Part shown: one piece after another, positions 1 to 10,620 of the stretch
Layout: every line of letters begins with the position of its first letter
Position numbering within the stretch: position 1 is the first letter of the stretch
From: an uncultured Bacteroidota bacterium
Lineage (GTDB): Bacteria; Bacteroidota; Bacteroidia; Chitinophagales; Chitinophagaceae
NCBI GenBank assembly: GCA_903831575.1
Contig: CAIKYB010000022.1
Span: 1 to 64,000, forward strand
Reading direction: 5' to 3'
DNA length: 64,000 nt
Notes under the pieces: generated by a model
Told to the model about the DNA's origin: nothing
What the model saw: the letters and a program-made list of their open reading frames with translations, nothing else
The model's database searches: none
Program-made: the position numbers and the translations under genes

Positions 1-151
1 GTTCACCATAATCGACCCAAAAATAAAACCTTTATAGTATACTTTTAATTTAATAAGCATCATTGCACTTCGAATCACAAAAAGGTGAATGAAAATTTAC
101 AAATTATCTAACTCTCGTAGGTTACTCCCCTTGATTGAGCAAATGAAAAGT

Positions 152-180
152 CAAAAAAAATCCCGCAAAAAGCGGGATTT
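152..180 (-). terminator. Intrinsic terminator after atpC
   Basis: Read on the minus strand, a 9-bp perfect stem (AAATCCCGC with GCGGGATTT, 5-nt loop) is followed by a run of T residues. It lies about 20 bp beyond the atpC stop codon and would end the atpDC transcript. Confidence 0.88.
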
Positions 181-200
181 CGAAAATTTATGATACAGCA

Positions 201-452
201 TTATTTCTCCACTGCGCCTTCAACCAAAACAGTTGCTTTGTTATTCAAGACTTCTACAAAGCCACTTTTTATAGTATAAAACGACGTGCTGTTTTTATCT
301 TTTAATATTTTCAACGTGCCTGATTTCAATGCACTTACCAAAGGAGCATGCTTGTCGAGTACTTCAAACAAACCGCTGATTCCAGGTAACTGTACACCAT
401 AAACGTCGCCGCTGAAAATCTTCTGCTCGGGTGTTAGTATTTCTAATTTCAT
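201..452 (-). CDS. atpC: F1 ATP synthase epsilon subunit, short form
   Basis: Epsilon subunit of the F1 sector, part of the central stalk linking the c-ring to the catalytic head. The 83 residues cover only the N-terminal beta-sandwich domain (typical opening MKLEILTPEQKIFSG and the GxxGxFEVLDKHAPLVSAL stretch). The C-terminal two-helix domain that lets the longer (about 130-140 aa) epsilon of other bacteria inhibit ATP hydrolysis is absent, as in other Bacteroidota. It lies about 100 bp behind atpD on the same strand and the pair is followed by a strong hairpin terminator, so the two are probably one transcript. The rest of the atp genes are not in the window. Confidence 0.93.
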   Translation of the reverse strand: MKLEILTPEQKIFSGDVYGVQLPGISGLFEVLDKHAPLVSALKSGTLKILKDKNSTSFYTIKSGFVEVLNNKATVLVEGAVEK

Positions 453-555
453 CTTTGTAAAATTGAAAAGTCAAAATTTTAAAATCAAAAAAGATAATTT
501 GAAGATTTAGCTTTTTGAAGAATAAACTAATCAACCAATCAACTATTAAACTAAA

Positions 556-2070
<1,515 letters not shown>

Positions 2071-2098
2071 TTAGAGAATGAGGTATATATTTTGGGCG

Positions 2099-2106
2099 CA
2101 AAGGTA
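2099..2106 (-). promoter_or_regulatory. Predicted -7 promoter element of atpDC
   Basis: The minus strand reads TACCTTTG, an exact match to the Bacteroidota -7 consensus TAnnTTTG. It would give a leader of roughly 30 nt before the atpD ATG. I saw no convincing -33 TTTG. Confidence 0.55.
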
Positions 2107-2168
2107 AGGGTTGATGCTTGTAATTAAAAATTGAAAGTGGATTTTTTTACCCAAAAAAAAGATGACGA

Positions 2169-3059
2169 TTATTGATGTTCCTTTTCAGCACCGCTTCTAT
2201 TGGCAATAAATACCCCAATTAATATGATACTAAGGCTCAAAATCTGCGTCCATCCTATCTTTTCACGATAAATAATTCCCCAAAATAAAGCCACAAATGG
2301 AATGCCATAAGTAACCATGGAAGAAAATAGTGCGCCGGATTTTTTGATAAGGACGTAGAATAAGATACTCGCAAAGGAAGTGCCCAAAACTCCTAATAAA
2401 CAGGCGTATCCAGTTGATAGCAAAACGCCTTGCTCATTTAAATTTAAAGAAAAATAGCCGGAAAAATAAAGTACAACTAATGCGGGAAAAGCATTTAAGG
2501 TCAATGCCATTGAAACAATCTGCAAGGAAGAAACGTCCTTTAGATACCGATGCACCAAATTGACATTCAATCCGTAAAAAAAAGTAGCCAATAACAGGAT
2601 AGACAAATAGCCTATATTATTTCCTATCTCCAGATTGGGTTGGGCGATAAACATCAGGATACTTCCCAAAAAAGCGATAAAAATGCCGATAACTTTATTC
2701 GCAGAAGTCTTGAATTGAAAAAACAACGCCCCAGTTACAATCACAAAAATTGGTGTAAGCGAATTCAATGCACCAGCTACTGCACTGTCAATGCGCTGTT
2801 CCGCTATACAAAACAAGTATGCCGGCAACAAACTACCCAATGTGCCCGACAAAAAAACCAGCAAAAGTTTATTCGATGGAATATGCTTAAAGCTGTAAAC
2901 TGCCAATGGCAATAAAACCAAGCCCGATGAGACAATTCTTACAGAAGCTACTTGAATAGCAGTTAAATACATCAAGCCCTCTTTCATTAATATAAAACTG
3001 CTTCCCCAAATAAAGGAAAGTACTATAAACAATAGCCAATTCAGCACTTTGTTACTCAT
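2169..3059 (-). CDS. EamA/DMT family transporter
   Basis: Predicted inner-membrane carrier of the drug/metabolite transporter superfamily with two tandem EamA repeats. The 296 residues alternate about ten hydrophobic helices, and the N-terminal FIWGSSFILMKEG motif is the classic EamA signature, echoed by a second-repeat glycine-rich segment near residue 230-250. Substrate cannot be read from sequence; relatives export amino acids, metabolites or drugs. It stands alone on the minus strand, divergent from mscL, so it appears to be monocistronic. Family assignment is firm, function open. Confidence 0.9.
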   Translation of the reverse strand: MSNKVLNWLLFIVLSFIWGSSFILMKEGLMYLTAIQVASVRIVSSGLVLLPLAVYSFKHIPSNKLLLVFLSGTLGSLLPAYLFCIAEQRIDSAVAGALNSLTPIFVIVTGALFFQFKTSANKVIGIFIAFLGSILMFIAQPNLEIGNNIGYLSILLLATFFYGLNVNLVHRYLKDVSSLQIVSMALTLNAFPALVVLYFSGYFSLNLNEQGVLLSTGYACLLGVLGTSFASILFYVLIKKSGALFSSMVTYGIPFVALFWGIIYREKIGWTQILSLSIILIGVFIANRSGAEKEHQ

Positions 3060-3126
3060 CGTTAACTATTAAAGACACAAATTTGAGGGTTTAAAAAGAA
3101 TAAACGTTTTTTATTTATAGGATTAT

Positions 3127-3134
3127 TAAATTTG
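3127..3134 (+). promoter_or_regulatory. Predicted -7 element of mscL
   Basis: TAAATTTG matches TAnnTTTG and lies about 38 bp ahead of the mscL ATG in the mscL/EamA divergent spacer. Confidence 0.45.
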
Positions 3135-3171
3135 AAATTAAAATCATCACTTTAAAAATGAAAACAATTAT

Positions 3172-3549
3172 ATGAAAATCATCAAAGAATTCAAACAGTT
3201 TATTTCAAAAGGAAATATTGTAGAATTGGCTGTGGCTGTCATTATTGGCGCTGCTTTTGGAAACATCATCTCTTCTCTTGTTGACGATATTGTTACACCC
3301 TTATTGCTTTCTCCTGCTTTGAGCGCCGCCGGTGTCAGTGAAATCGAAAAGCTAACTTTCGGCATGGTAAAATATGGCAATTTCCTTGCTGCTATCATTA
3401 AATTTATAACCATCGCAATTGTGCTGTTTGTAATTGTAAAAATGATGACTCGTTTTCAGAAAAGAGCCGAAATCAATAATGTTGAGCCTTCTTCAACAGA
3501 TCAGTTGCTAAAAGAAATCAGAGATGAATTGAGAAGTAACCGTGGATAA
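3172..3549 (+). CDS. mscL: Large-conductance mechanosensitive channel MscL
   Basis: Stretch-activated channel that opens at high membrane tension to release osmolytes during hypo-osmotic shock. The 125 residues show the family pattern: an amphipathic N-terminal helix (FKQFISKGN), pore-lining TM1 with VELAVAVIIGAAFG starting near residue 17, a periplasmic loop, TM2 near residue 70-90, and a charged C-terminal helix with the KEIRDELRS stretch. Length is typical of MscL. The ATG start fits the conserved N-terminus. It lies upstream of scpA, which has its own promoter motif. Confidence 0.96.
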   Translation: MKIIKEFKQFISKGNIVELAVAVIIGAAFGNIISSLVDDIVTPLLLSPALSAAGVSEIEKLTFGMVKYGNFLAAIIKFITIAIVLFVIVKMMTRFQKRAEINNVEPSSTDQLLKEIRDELRSNRG

Positions 3550-3577
3550 TTTTAATTTGTAAAACAACTGAAGTATT

Positions 3578-3585
3578 TACCTTTG
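3578..3585 (+). promoter_or_regulatory. Predicted -7 element of scpA
   Basis: TACCTTTG is an exact TAnnTTTG match between mscL and scpA, 31 bp before the TTG start codon of scpA. Confidence 0.5.
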
Positions 3586-3616
3586 ACCATCTTTTTAATT
3601 TGAAAATATTTTAATA

Positions 3617-4420
3617 TTGAGCAATACGCCAACATATCAGATAAAGCTCGAGCAATTCGAGGGCCCTTTCGATTTATTATTATTCTTCATTGAAAGAGAT
3701 GAATTGGATATTTACAATATCCCTATTACAAGAATCACCAATGATTTTCTAGATCATATTCATCAAACTGAAAAACTCAACATTGAGCTCAGCAGTGAAT
3801 TCATTCTTTTCATCAGCACCTTGATGCGGATCAAAGCAAAAATGTTGTTGCCAAGAAAAGAACTGGATGCCCATGGAAATGAAATAGATCCAAGAATGGA
3901 ATTGGTGGATAAGATTCTGGAGTATAAAAAATTCAAAGAAGCTTCTCTCAAAATGGCGGAAATGGAAGCTACCAGAATGCTGATGATTAAGCGAGGTAAT
4001 GTGCAAAAAGAATTGTCAAAGATTGGGGAAGAAGCAGGCGAAGGCACCGAGATTCAGGCTGTTACGATGTTTAAACTGATGAAAGCTTTTGAGAAAGTTA
4101 TTCAGCGCATACAGGAAAGAAACAACAAACCCGTTCATACTGTTGTGCAATATAATTATACCATGGAAGCGTGCCGCGATTATATGCTTGATATCGCTAC
4201 TAAAGAAAAAACTTTATCTTTTGAACGGATTTTTGAAATTTGCGAAGATCGTATTCACGCTATTTTTATCTTTCTGAATTTACTGGAGCTCGTTCAACAA
4301 AAATATCTTGAAATCATTACCGGTGAAGGCAGAAATAATTTCATTTTAGAATTCAATGAAAATCGTCAAGAGGAAGTTCATAATCCTCTTACAGCTGAGG
4401 ACTTTGAACATTTGAATTAA
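3617..4420 (+). CDS. scpA: Segregation and condensation protein A
   Basis: Kleisin subunit that bridges the SMC heads and, with ScpB, forms bacterial condensin for chromosome segregation. The N-terminal block FEGPFDLLLFFIERDELDIYNIPI (residues about 14-37) is the diagnostic ScpA motif, and the C-terminal winged-helix region has the FLNLLELVQQKYL segment. The 267 residues are normal length. The start is TTG: the conserved N-terminal homology begins within 15 residues and no ATG lies suitably upstream. No scpB or smc gene lies in the window. Confidence 0.94.
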   Translation: MSNTPTYQIKLEQFEGPFDLLLFFIERDELDIYNIPITRITNDFLDHIHQTEKLNIELSSEFILFISTLMRIKAKMLLPRKELDAHGNEIDPRMELVDKILEYKKFKEASLKMAEMEATRMLMIKRGNVQKELSKIGEEAGEGTEIQAVTMFKLMKAFEKVIQRIQERNNKPVHTVVQYNYTMEACRDYMLDIATKEKTLSFERIFEICEDRIHAIFIFLNLLELVQQKYLEIITGEGRNNFILEFNENRQEEVHNPLTAEDFEHLN

Positions 4421-4542
4421 AAACAACTGTTGAAATGTTTGTCGTTTATTGTTTGTTGTTTGTTGTTTTCAAGAAGATTCCAAACATCCGAAAGCTTTGA
4501 AAACTTTTTTACTTTTTAATTTTGACTTTTTACTTTACAACT

Positions 4543-5250
4543 ATGAAAACAACACTATTCAAAGCCGAAGACCGAGGCAGTGCCGATTACGGCTGGCTCA
4601 AACCAAATTACTATTTCAGTTTTTCGAATTATCACAACCCTTCCAAAGTACATTTTGGTGTATTGCGTGTGCTGAATGACGACTTCATCATGGGTGGAGG
4701 CGCTTTTCCAACTCATCCTCATGATAATATGGAAATTGTAACCATCCCTTTCACTGGCGCGCTTCAACATAAAGACAATACCGGAGGACAAGGAATCATC
4801 AAAGCCGGCGATATTCAAATTATGAGTGCAGGTTCTGGCATTCAACATTCCGAAGCAAATGCTTCAGCAACAGAGGCTGTAACCTTATTTCAAATCTGGC
4901 TTTTTCCTAAAATAAAAAACATCACTCCTCGTTACGATCAACGCACCTTCGAGATAGCCGACAGAAATAACCAATGGCAAATAATAGTATCCCCAAAAGA
5001 GGAGGACAACGCTTTATGGATAAACCAGGATGCAAGATTTGCACTTACGAATCTCTCTGCAGGAAAGAGTATTGAATATAAAAATGCATTTGATGGAAAT
5101 GGTGTTTTTTTAGTGGTAATAAATGGTTCCGTTGAGATTGATGGAACCACTTTAAATAAAAGAGATGCACTTGGTATTAGTGAGGTCAATCAATTTACAA
5201 TTAAAGCTACCATTGATGCAGAGCTGCTGGCGATTGAGATTCCGATGTAA
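4543..5250 (+). CDS. Pirin family protein
   Basis: Bicupin protein of the pirin family, metal-binding cytosolic proteins, some with quercetin 2,3-dioxygenase activity. The 235-residue frame has the N-terminal pirin signature: FSFSNYHNP, FGVLRVLNDD, then FPTHPHDNMEI, which supplies histidine metal ligands, and GSGIQHSEAN for the second ligand set. I chose the ATG at 4543 because the family N-terminus aligns there; the frame can open at a TTG at 4522 but this adds only unconserved residues. It converges on a small membrane-protein gene, with a perfect palindrome between the two. Confidence 0.92.
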   Translation: MKTTLFKAEDRGSADYGWLKPNYYFSFSNYHNPSKVHFGVLRVLNDDFIMGGGAFPTHPHDNMEIVTIPFTGALQHKDNTGGQGIIKAGDIQIMSAGSGIQHSEANASATEAVTLFQIWLFPKIKNITPRYDQRTFEIADRNNQWQIIVSPKEEDNALWINQDARFALTNLSAGKSIEYKNAFDGNGVFLVVINGSVEIDGTTLNKRDALGISEVNQFTIKATIDAELLAIEIPM

Positions 5251-5275
5251 AAAAAATTTTGCCCTTCGTTTAAAC

Positions 5276-5307
5276 AACTAGCCCACCGTTTAAACGGTGG
5301 GCTAGTT
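5276..5307. repeat. Perfect 32-bp palindrome, copy 1
   Basis: The two 16-bp halves (AACTAGCCCACCGTTT and its exact complement) meet at a central TTTAAA with no loop. The inner 26 bp recur at 49372-49397 with one symmetric base-pair change. A degenerate half copy (GCCCTTCGTTTAAAC) precedes it at 5261-5275. It lies between convergent genes, so it may work as a bidirectional terminator or be a REP-type dispersed repeat. Confidence 0.9.
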
Positions 5308-5592
5308 AAAAAGCATAATCAAAATAGTTGCAACACCTAAGAGAATGGAATAGACATAAAGCGATCTAACGTTTACCTTTTCTTTTAGCAACAATATCAT
5401 AGAAATTATTGGTAGTACAATTAACATAACTAGAGCTGGAAGCCAAAGAATCTCAAAGATTGCTCCAACTAAAGCAACGCTATATAAATTTATAACCTGC
5501 CCCAGCCAGCAGTATCCTGACACAATGATGCTCAATAAAAAAACCATTTTACTAGTTCTTGAATTTTTAAATAGTGTTGAATACTCTTTCAT
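5302..5592 (-). CDS. Small hypothetical membrane protein
   Basis: A 96-residue protein I do not recognise. It has three probable membrane segments (about residues 15-35, 38-62 and 77-95) with short basic loops, so it is an integral inner-membrane protein. No catalytic motif is visible. The stop codon TAG lies inside the right arm of the palindrome at 5276-5307, so the repeat sets the C-terminus. No partner gene is adjacent: pirin converges on it and dxs follows about 130 bp away. A real gene is likely from its length and hydrophobic pattern. Confidence 0.6.
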   Translation of the reverse strand: MKEYSTLFKNSRTSKMVFLLSIIVSGYCWLGQVINLYSVALVGAIFEILWLPALVMLIVLPIISMILLLKEKVNVRSLYVYSILLGVATILIMLFN

Positions 5593-5722
5593 GAAACTTA
5601 AATTAATAGTATTAGTTTATTCTAATTACTAAAATAAGCTAGAACTGGAAACTTGATGTCAAACACCCTTAAACCAGCAAAAGCGTCTTAAATCATTCAA
5701 CCACTTGAACTCATTGAACCTT

Positions 5723-7642
5723 TTAAACAACCACACCCACCGCAACCATTTTCCTCAACATCGTTGCAATTCCATTCGTGCCAATTCCAATTTCATCATA
5801 CAATTGCTTAGGCGTTCCATGCTCTACCAATCTATCGGGAATGCCCATAATTTTTACATCAGCTTTGTAGCCATGTTCATTCATGAATTCTAAAATGGCA
5901 GAACCAAATCCACCTACAACAGTACCATCTTCTACCGTAATTATTTTATTGAATTTAGAAAACACTTCGTGTAGCATTTCTTCATCCAAAGGCTTTACAA
6001 ATCGCATATCATAATGTGCGGGATTAATTCCTTCAGCCTTAACATCACGGATAGCCGCAGCAGCAAAATTTCCGGGATGACCAAATGAAAGTATCGCAAT
6101 ATCTTTCCCATCTTTTAATTTTCTTCCGGTGCCAACTTTAATTTCTTTCATTGCTGTTTTCCAGTCTACAAGCATTCCCTCTCCTCTTGGATATCTGATT
6201 ACAAATGGAAGTTCGTTGCTATCTAACTGTGCTGTGTACATTAAATCCCTTAATTCAGACTCATTCATTGGCGCACTTACAATCATGTTGGGTATGCAAC
6301 GCATATAAGCAATATCATAACAGCCATGGTGCGTAGGGCCATCATCACCAACAAGTCCTGCTCTATCTAAGCAAAATATTACAGGAAGTTTTTGAATAGC
6401 AACATCATGTATAACCATATCGTATGCACGCTGCATAAACGAAGAATAAATATTACAGAAAACTTTTAATCCCTGAGTAGCCATACCTGCGCTTAAGGTT
6501 ACGGCATGCTGCTCACAGATACCCACGTCAAAAGCGCGATCGGGCATTTTCTCCATCATGAATTTTAGGGAAGAACCACTTGGCATAGCAGGGGTGATTC
6601 CCATAATTTTTGGATTCTTCTCTGCAAGCTCTATAATAGTATGGCCAAATACATCCTGGTATTTTGGAGGTTGTGGCGCATCAAAAGTTTTCTTAAAAAT
6701 TTGACCGGTTACTTTATCAAATAATCCTGGTGCATGCCATTTCGTTTGGTCTTTTTCTGCGAGATCATAACCCTTACCCTTAACCGTTTTAATATGTAAT
6801 AATTTAGGGCCGGGAATATCTTTTAAATCACTTAATGTTTCTATTAACTTAGTTACATTATGTCCATCAATTGGACCGAAATAGCGGAGTTGCAATGCTT
6901 CAAATAAATTACTGCTCTTACTCACTATTCCTTTCAAACTTGCTTCCAGCTTACTTGCCATATCTCTGCTGAAATTTTTTCCTATGGGTAATTTCCCCAA
7001 TATTTTCCATACATTATCGCGAAGATCATTGTAAGTATGAGAAGTGGTAATATCCGTAAGATATTCTTTCAAAGCACCAACATTAGGATCGATGCTCATG
7101 CAATTATCATTCAAAATAATCAACACATTACTCTTTTCTATTCCGGCATGGTTCATCGCTTCAAATGCCAACCCTGCAGTCATAGCACCATCGCCAATAA
7201 CGGCAATGTGTTGTTTGTTGGTTTCTCCTTTGTAATGAGAAGCCATTGCCATGCCCAAAGCCGCAGAAATAGATGTAGAAGAGTGACCTACACCAAAAGT
7301 ATCGTACTCGCTTTCACTTCTTTTAGGAAAGCCACTTAAACCATTGTATTTTCTATTCGTTGGAAAATTATCTCTTCTACCAGTTAAAATCTTATGCCCG
7401 TATGCCTGATGCCCTACATCCCAAACCAACTGATCATTAGGAGTGTCAAACACATAATGCAAAGCAACCGACAATTCCACCACACCTAGACTTGCACCAA
7501 AATGTCCACCATAAACACTTACCACATCTACAATATATTGTCTCAATTCATTACAGACCGCCTGCATCTGACTCTTCTTCAACTTCTTCAAGTCTGCAGG
7601 ACTATTGATTTTCTGTAATAATTTACCTGGTTTGATATCCAT
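5723..7642 (-). CDS. dxs: 1-deoxy-D-xylulose-5-phosphate synthase
   Basis: Thiamine diphosphate enzyme joining pyruvate and glyceraldehyde 3-phosphate, the first and flux-controlling step of the MEP isoprenoid pathway. The 639 residues include the ThDP-binding motif GDGAMTAGLAFEAMNHAG with the distal NDN, the transketolase-type pyrimidine domain, and the C-terminal transketolase domain. A second MEP gene, ispG, lies at 25.6 kb. The last residues read VAVGVVV, encoded by a low-complexity run that looks like a short unconserved extension. No promoter motif was found just upstream, so it may be cotranscribed with leuS through the repeat-rich spacer. Confidence 0.97.
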   Translation of the reverse strand: MDIKPGKLLQKINSPADLKKLKKSQMQAVCNELRQYIVDVVSVYGGHFGASLGVVELSVALHYVFDTPNDQLVWDVGHQAYGHKILTGRRDNFPTNRKYNGLSGFPKRSESEYDTFGVGHSSTSISAALGMAMASHYKGETNKQHIAVIGDGAMTAGLAFEAMNHAGIEKSNVLIILNDNCMSIDPNVGALKEYLTDITTSHTYNDLRDNVWKILGKLPIGKNFSRDMASKLEASLKGIVSKSSNLFEALQLRYFGPIDGHNVTKLIETLSDLKDIPGPKLLHIKTVKGKGYDLAEKDQTKWHAPGLFDKVTGQIFKKTFDAPQPPKYQDVFGHTIIELAEKNPKIMGITPAMPSGSSLKFMMEKMPDRAFDVGICEQHAVTLSAGMATQGLKVFCNIYSSFMQRAYDMVIHDVAIQKLPVIFCLDRAGLVGDDGPTHHGCYDIAYMRCIPNMIVSAPMNESELRDLMYTAQLDSNELPFVIRYPRGEGMLVDWKTAMKEIKVGTGRKLKDGKDIAILSFGHPGNFAAAAIRDVKAEGINPAHYDMRFVKPLDEEMLHEVFSKFNKIITVEDGTVVGGFGSAILEFMNEHGYKADVKIMGIPDRLVEHGTPKQLYDEIGIGTNGIATMLRKMVAVGVVV

Positions 7643-7743
7643 TCCTTAAAATTTGGGTATTGTAAAAATAACGATTTAACCCTAATATCAATTAAACAAA
7701 AAGCAAGTCATTTTGTTCAACACATTGCTCCGTTCAATCCTCT

Positions 7744-7831
7744 TTCAACCATATTTCAACCATATATCAACCATATATCAACCATATTTCAACCATTCTT
7801 CAACAACCTTACAACCACCCTTACAACCACC
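7744..7831. repeat. Tandem 11-bp and 12-bp repeats between leuS and dxs
   Basis: Five consecutive 11-bp units of the form (T/A)TCAACCATAT run from 7744 to 7798. After a short variant spacer, two exact 12-bp units CTTACAACCACC lie at 7808-7831, abutting the leuS stop codon. On the transcribed minus strand the units read GGTTGA(A/T) and fall in the leuS-dxs spacer. Confidence 0.9.
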
Positions 7832-7832
7832 C

Positions 7833-10577
7833 TTAAACCACCACATTCACCATCTTTCCCTTCACAAAAATAATTTTCTTTGGTGCTGTACCTTCCAGCC
7901 ATTTTTGAACAACCTCATTTGACAAAACAATTTGCTCTACTTCATCTGTAGAGGCTTCCAATGAAATCGAAATTGACGTTCTCATTTTGCCATTAATTGA
8001 TACAGGGTATTCTTTGCTTGTTTCTAACAGATATTTTTCTTCAAAAACAGGATAAACAGCGTCTAAAATTGAGGCGCTGTTTCCCAATTGATGCCATAAC
8101 TCTTCTGCAATATGTGGCGCATATGGACTTAATAAAATCAATACTTTTTCAAGCACTTCTTTTTTATGACATTTTAATTCTGCCAATTCATTTACACAAA
8201 CCATAAATGCGCTCACCGCTGTATTGAAAGAAAAATTTTCTGTATCAGCTGCTATTTTTTTAATGCTCTTGTGTAATACTTTTAATTCAGCATCATTCGG
8301 CTTTTCTTCATTCCAAACTTTTCCTTTAATGTCGTCATTAAATAAGCGCCAAAACTTTCTTAAGAAACGATGAACGCCTTCAATCCCTTTGGTATCCCAA
8401 GGTTTACTTTGTTCAATTGGACCCAAAAACATTTCATACATTCTAAAAGTATCAGCACCATATTTCAAAACAAGCTCATCTGGATTCACTGTATTAAACT
8501 TCGACTTCGACATTTTCTCTACCTCGCTTCCACAGATATATTTTCCTTCTTCTAAAATAAATTCCGCATTGGCATAATCTGGTTTCCAGTTTTTAAAAGC
8601 ATTCGTATCCAATTCCACACCATCTACAAAATTGACATCTACATGCAATTCGTTGGTTTCGTATTTATCTTTTAAACCGGCAGAAACAAATTGATTAGTT
8701 CCATTTATTCTGTAAACAAAACGACTGCTGCCTTGAATCATTCCCTGATTAACCAATTTTTTAAAGGGCTCATCAAATCCTATCAAACCGAGATCATACA
8801 ATACTTTCGTCCACATGCGACTGTACAACAAATGACCAACTGCATGTTCTGTTCCACCGATATAAACATCAACTTGTCCCCAATAATCACTTACTTTTCT
8901 ATCACAAAAAGTTTGATCATTTTTAGGATCCATATAACGTAAAAAATACCAGGACGATCCAGCATAACCCGGCATGGTAGATGTTTCTAATTTGCTTTCT
9001 TTCCAGGATGAAATATTTGCCAATGGGCCATCACCTTCAGGACCGGGACCATACTTTTCAACATGAGGCAATTCTAAGGGCAATTGATTTTCTGCTAAAG
9101 CAATAGCAAGACCATCTTCCCACTTTATAGGAAAAGGTTCGCCCCAATAACGCTGGCGGCTAAATCCTGCATCACGCATTTTATAATTGACTTTTCTTTT
9201 GCCAATTCCCGACTCTTCAATTTTTTCTATCGCCAATTTAATAGCATCTTTCATTATGATGCCATTCAAAAAATCAGACTGGATTAGTGTGGCTTCTTTA
9301 GTAGAATTAGCTTCATTACCATTAAAATAATCACCTATTATATTAGTAATAGGAATATTAAAATGTTTCGCAAATAAAAAATCACGCTGATCGCCACAAG
9401 GCACTGCCATTATAGCTCCTGTTCCATATCCCGCCAATACATACTCTGCAATCCATACAGGAATTTGCTTGCCATTAAATGGATTCAAAGCATATGCACC
9501 TGTAAAGCAACCCGAGATTTGTTTTACTTCGGACATCCGTTCCCGATCGCTTCTGCTTTTTACGTACGTTAAATATTCTTCAATAGCAACTGCTTGTTCT
9601 TTTGAAGTGATTTTTTTTACGAGTTCATGCTCAGGCGCTAACACCAAAAAATCTACTCCGAAAATAGTATCGGGACGGGTGGTGTATACTTTTATTTTCT
9701 TCTCCCCATCCACCTCAAACTCCATCTCGCAACCCTCACTCTTTCCTATCCAATTCCGCTGCATCTCTTTCATTGAATCAGTAAAGTCTACAGTATTCAA
9801 CCCTTCTAATAACCTATCTGCATAATCGGTAATTCTCAAATACCACTGGCGCATTTTCTTTTTAATAACGGGATGGCCACCACGCTCACTTACGCCATTG
9901 ACAACTTCATCATTTGCCAAAACTGTTCCCAATACTTCGCACCAATTCACTTCGCCAAAAGCTGAAAAAGCCAACCTGAAATTCATCAGTATTTCTTGTT
10001 GAGCTGATGATGAAAAACCCTTCCATTCGTCGGGCGTAAAAGAAATGGCAGTCATCTTCGAAACGCCATCTGATCCATTTGCTTCAAAAAATTCAATTAA
10101 AGTTTCAATTGGCTCAGCCTTTTTGGTAAATGGATTAAACCAACTTTTAAATATTTGAAGAAAAATCCATTGTGTCCAACGATAATAATCAGGATTGCTC
10201 GTCCTTATTTCTCTTTCCCAATCATAGCAAAACCCAATCTTATCCAACTGGTTTTTAAATGTTTCTATATTTTTTTCTGTAGTTGATGCTGGATGTTGCC
10301 CTGTTTCAATAGCATATTGTTCAGCAGGTAATCCAAAGCTGTCAAATCCCATCGGATGAAGGACATTATACCCCTTCAATCTTTTGTATCTGCTGTAAAT
10401 ATCACTAGCTATATATCCTAAAGGATGACCAACATGCAAGCCCGCTCCACTGGGATAAGGAAACATATCTAATACATAAAAGGGGTCCTTTTGGGATTCA
10501 TTACTCACTTTATACGCATGCGATTCCTTCCATTTCATTTGCCACTTCTGTTCTATAGCGTTGTAATTGTATTCCAT
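7833..10577 (-). CDS. leuS: Leucyl-tRNA synthetase
   Basis: Class I aminoacyl-tRNA synthetase charging tRNA-Leu, with an editing domain that removes mischarged amino acids. The 914-residue protein has the HIGH-type motif HVGH at residues 48-51 after MFPYPSGAGL, the CP1 editing region with TTRPDTIFG, the catalytic SSWYFLRYMD segment, and KMSKS in the C-terminal third. The final VNVVV residues are encoded by the edge of the tandem-repeat tract. It is divergent from ftsX and has a probable leader of about 140 nt rich in repeats. A tRNA-Leu(UAG) gene lies at 40.0 kb, unlinked. Confidence 0.98.
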   Translation of the reverse strand: MEYNYNAIEQKWQMKWKESHAYKVSNESQKDPFYVLDMFPYPSGAGLHVGHPLGYIASDIYSRYKRLKGYNVLHPMGFDSFGLPAEQYAIETGQHPASTTEKNIETFKNQLDKIGFCYDWEREIRTSNPDYYRWTQWIFLQIFKSWFNPFTKKAEPIETLIEFFEANGSDGVSKMTAISFTPDEWKGFSSSAQQEILMNFRLAFSAFGEVNWCEVLGTVLANDEVVNGVSERGGHPVIKKKMRQWYLRITDYADRLLEGLNTVDFTDSMKEMQRNWIGKSEGCEMEFEVDGEKKIKVYTTRPDTIFGVDFLVLAPEHELVKKITSKEQAVAIEEYLTYVKSRSDRERMSEVKQISGCFTGAYALNPFNGKQIPVWIAEYVLAGYGTGAIMAVPCGDQRDFLFAKHFNIPITNIIGDYFNGNEANSTKEATLIQSDFLNGIIMKDAIKLAIEKIEESGIGKRKVNYKMRDAGFSRQRYWGEPFPIKWEDGLAIALAENQLPLELPHVEKYGPGPEGDGPLANISSWKESKLETSTMPGYAGSSWYFLRYMDPKNDQTFCDRKVSDYWGQVDVYIGGTEHAVGHLLYSRMWTKVLYDLGLIGFDEPFKKLVNQGMIQGSSRFVYRINGTNQFVSAGLKDKYETNELHVDVNFVDGVELDTNAFKNWKPDYANAEFILEEGKYICGSEVEKMSKSKFNTVNPDELVLKYGADTFRMYEMFLGPIEQSKPWDTKGIEGVHRFLRKFWRLFNDDIKGKVWNEEKPNDAELKVLHKSIKKIAADTENFSFNTAVSAFMVCVNELAELKCHKKEVLEKVLILLSPYAPHIAEELWHQLGNSASILDAVYPVFEEKYLLETSKEYPVSINGKMRTSISISLEASTDEVEQIVLSNEVVQKWLEGTAPKKIIFVKGKMVNVVV

Positions 10578-10620
10578 TATATTTTTAGTGATTATTATTT
10601 ATGTTTTTCCCTTTTATTTT

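Noticed and set aside
1-150. Gene or conserved element at the left window edge
   Set aside because: No frame, promoter match or structure could be supported beyond the atpC terminator.
7744-7831. CRISPR array
   Set aside because: The units are 11-12 bp with no unique spacers of 25-40 bp and no cas genes are nearby.
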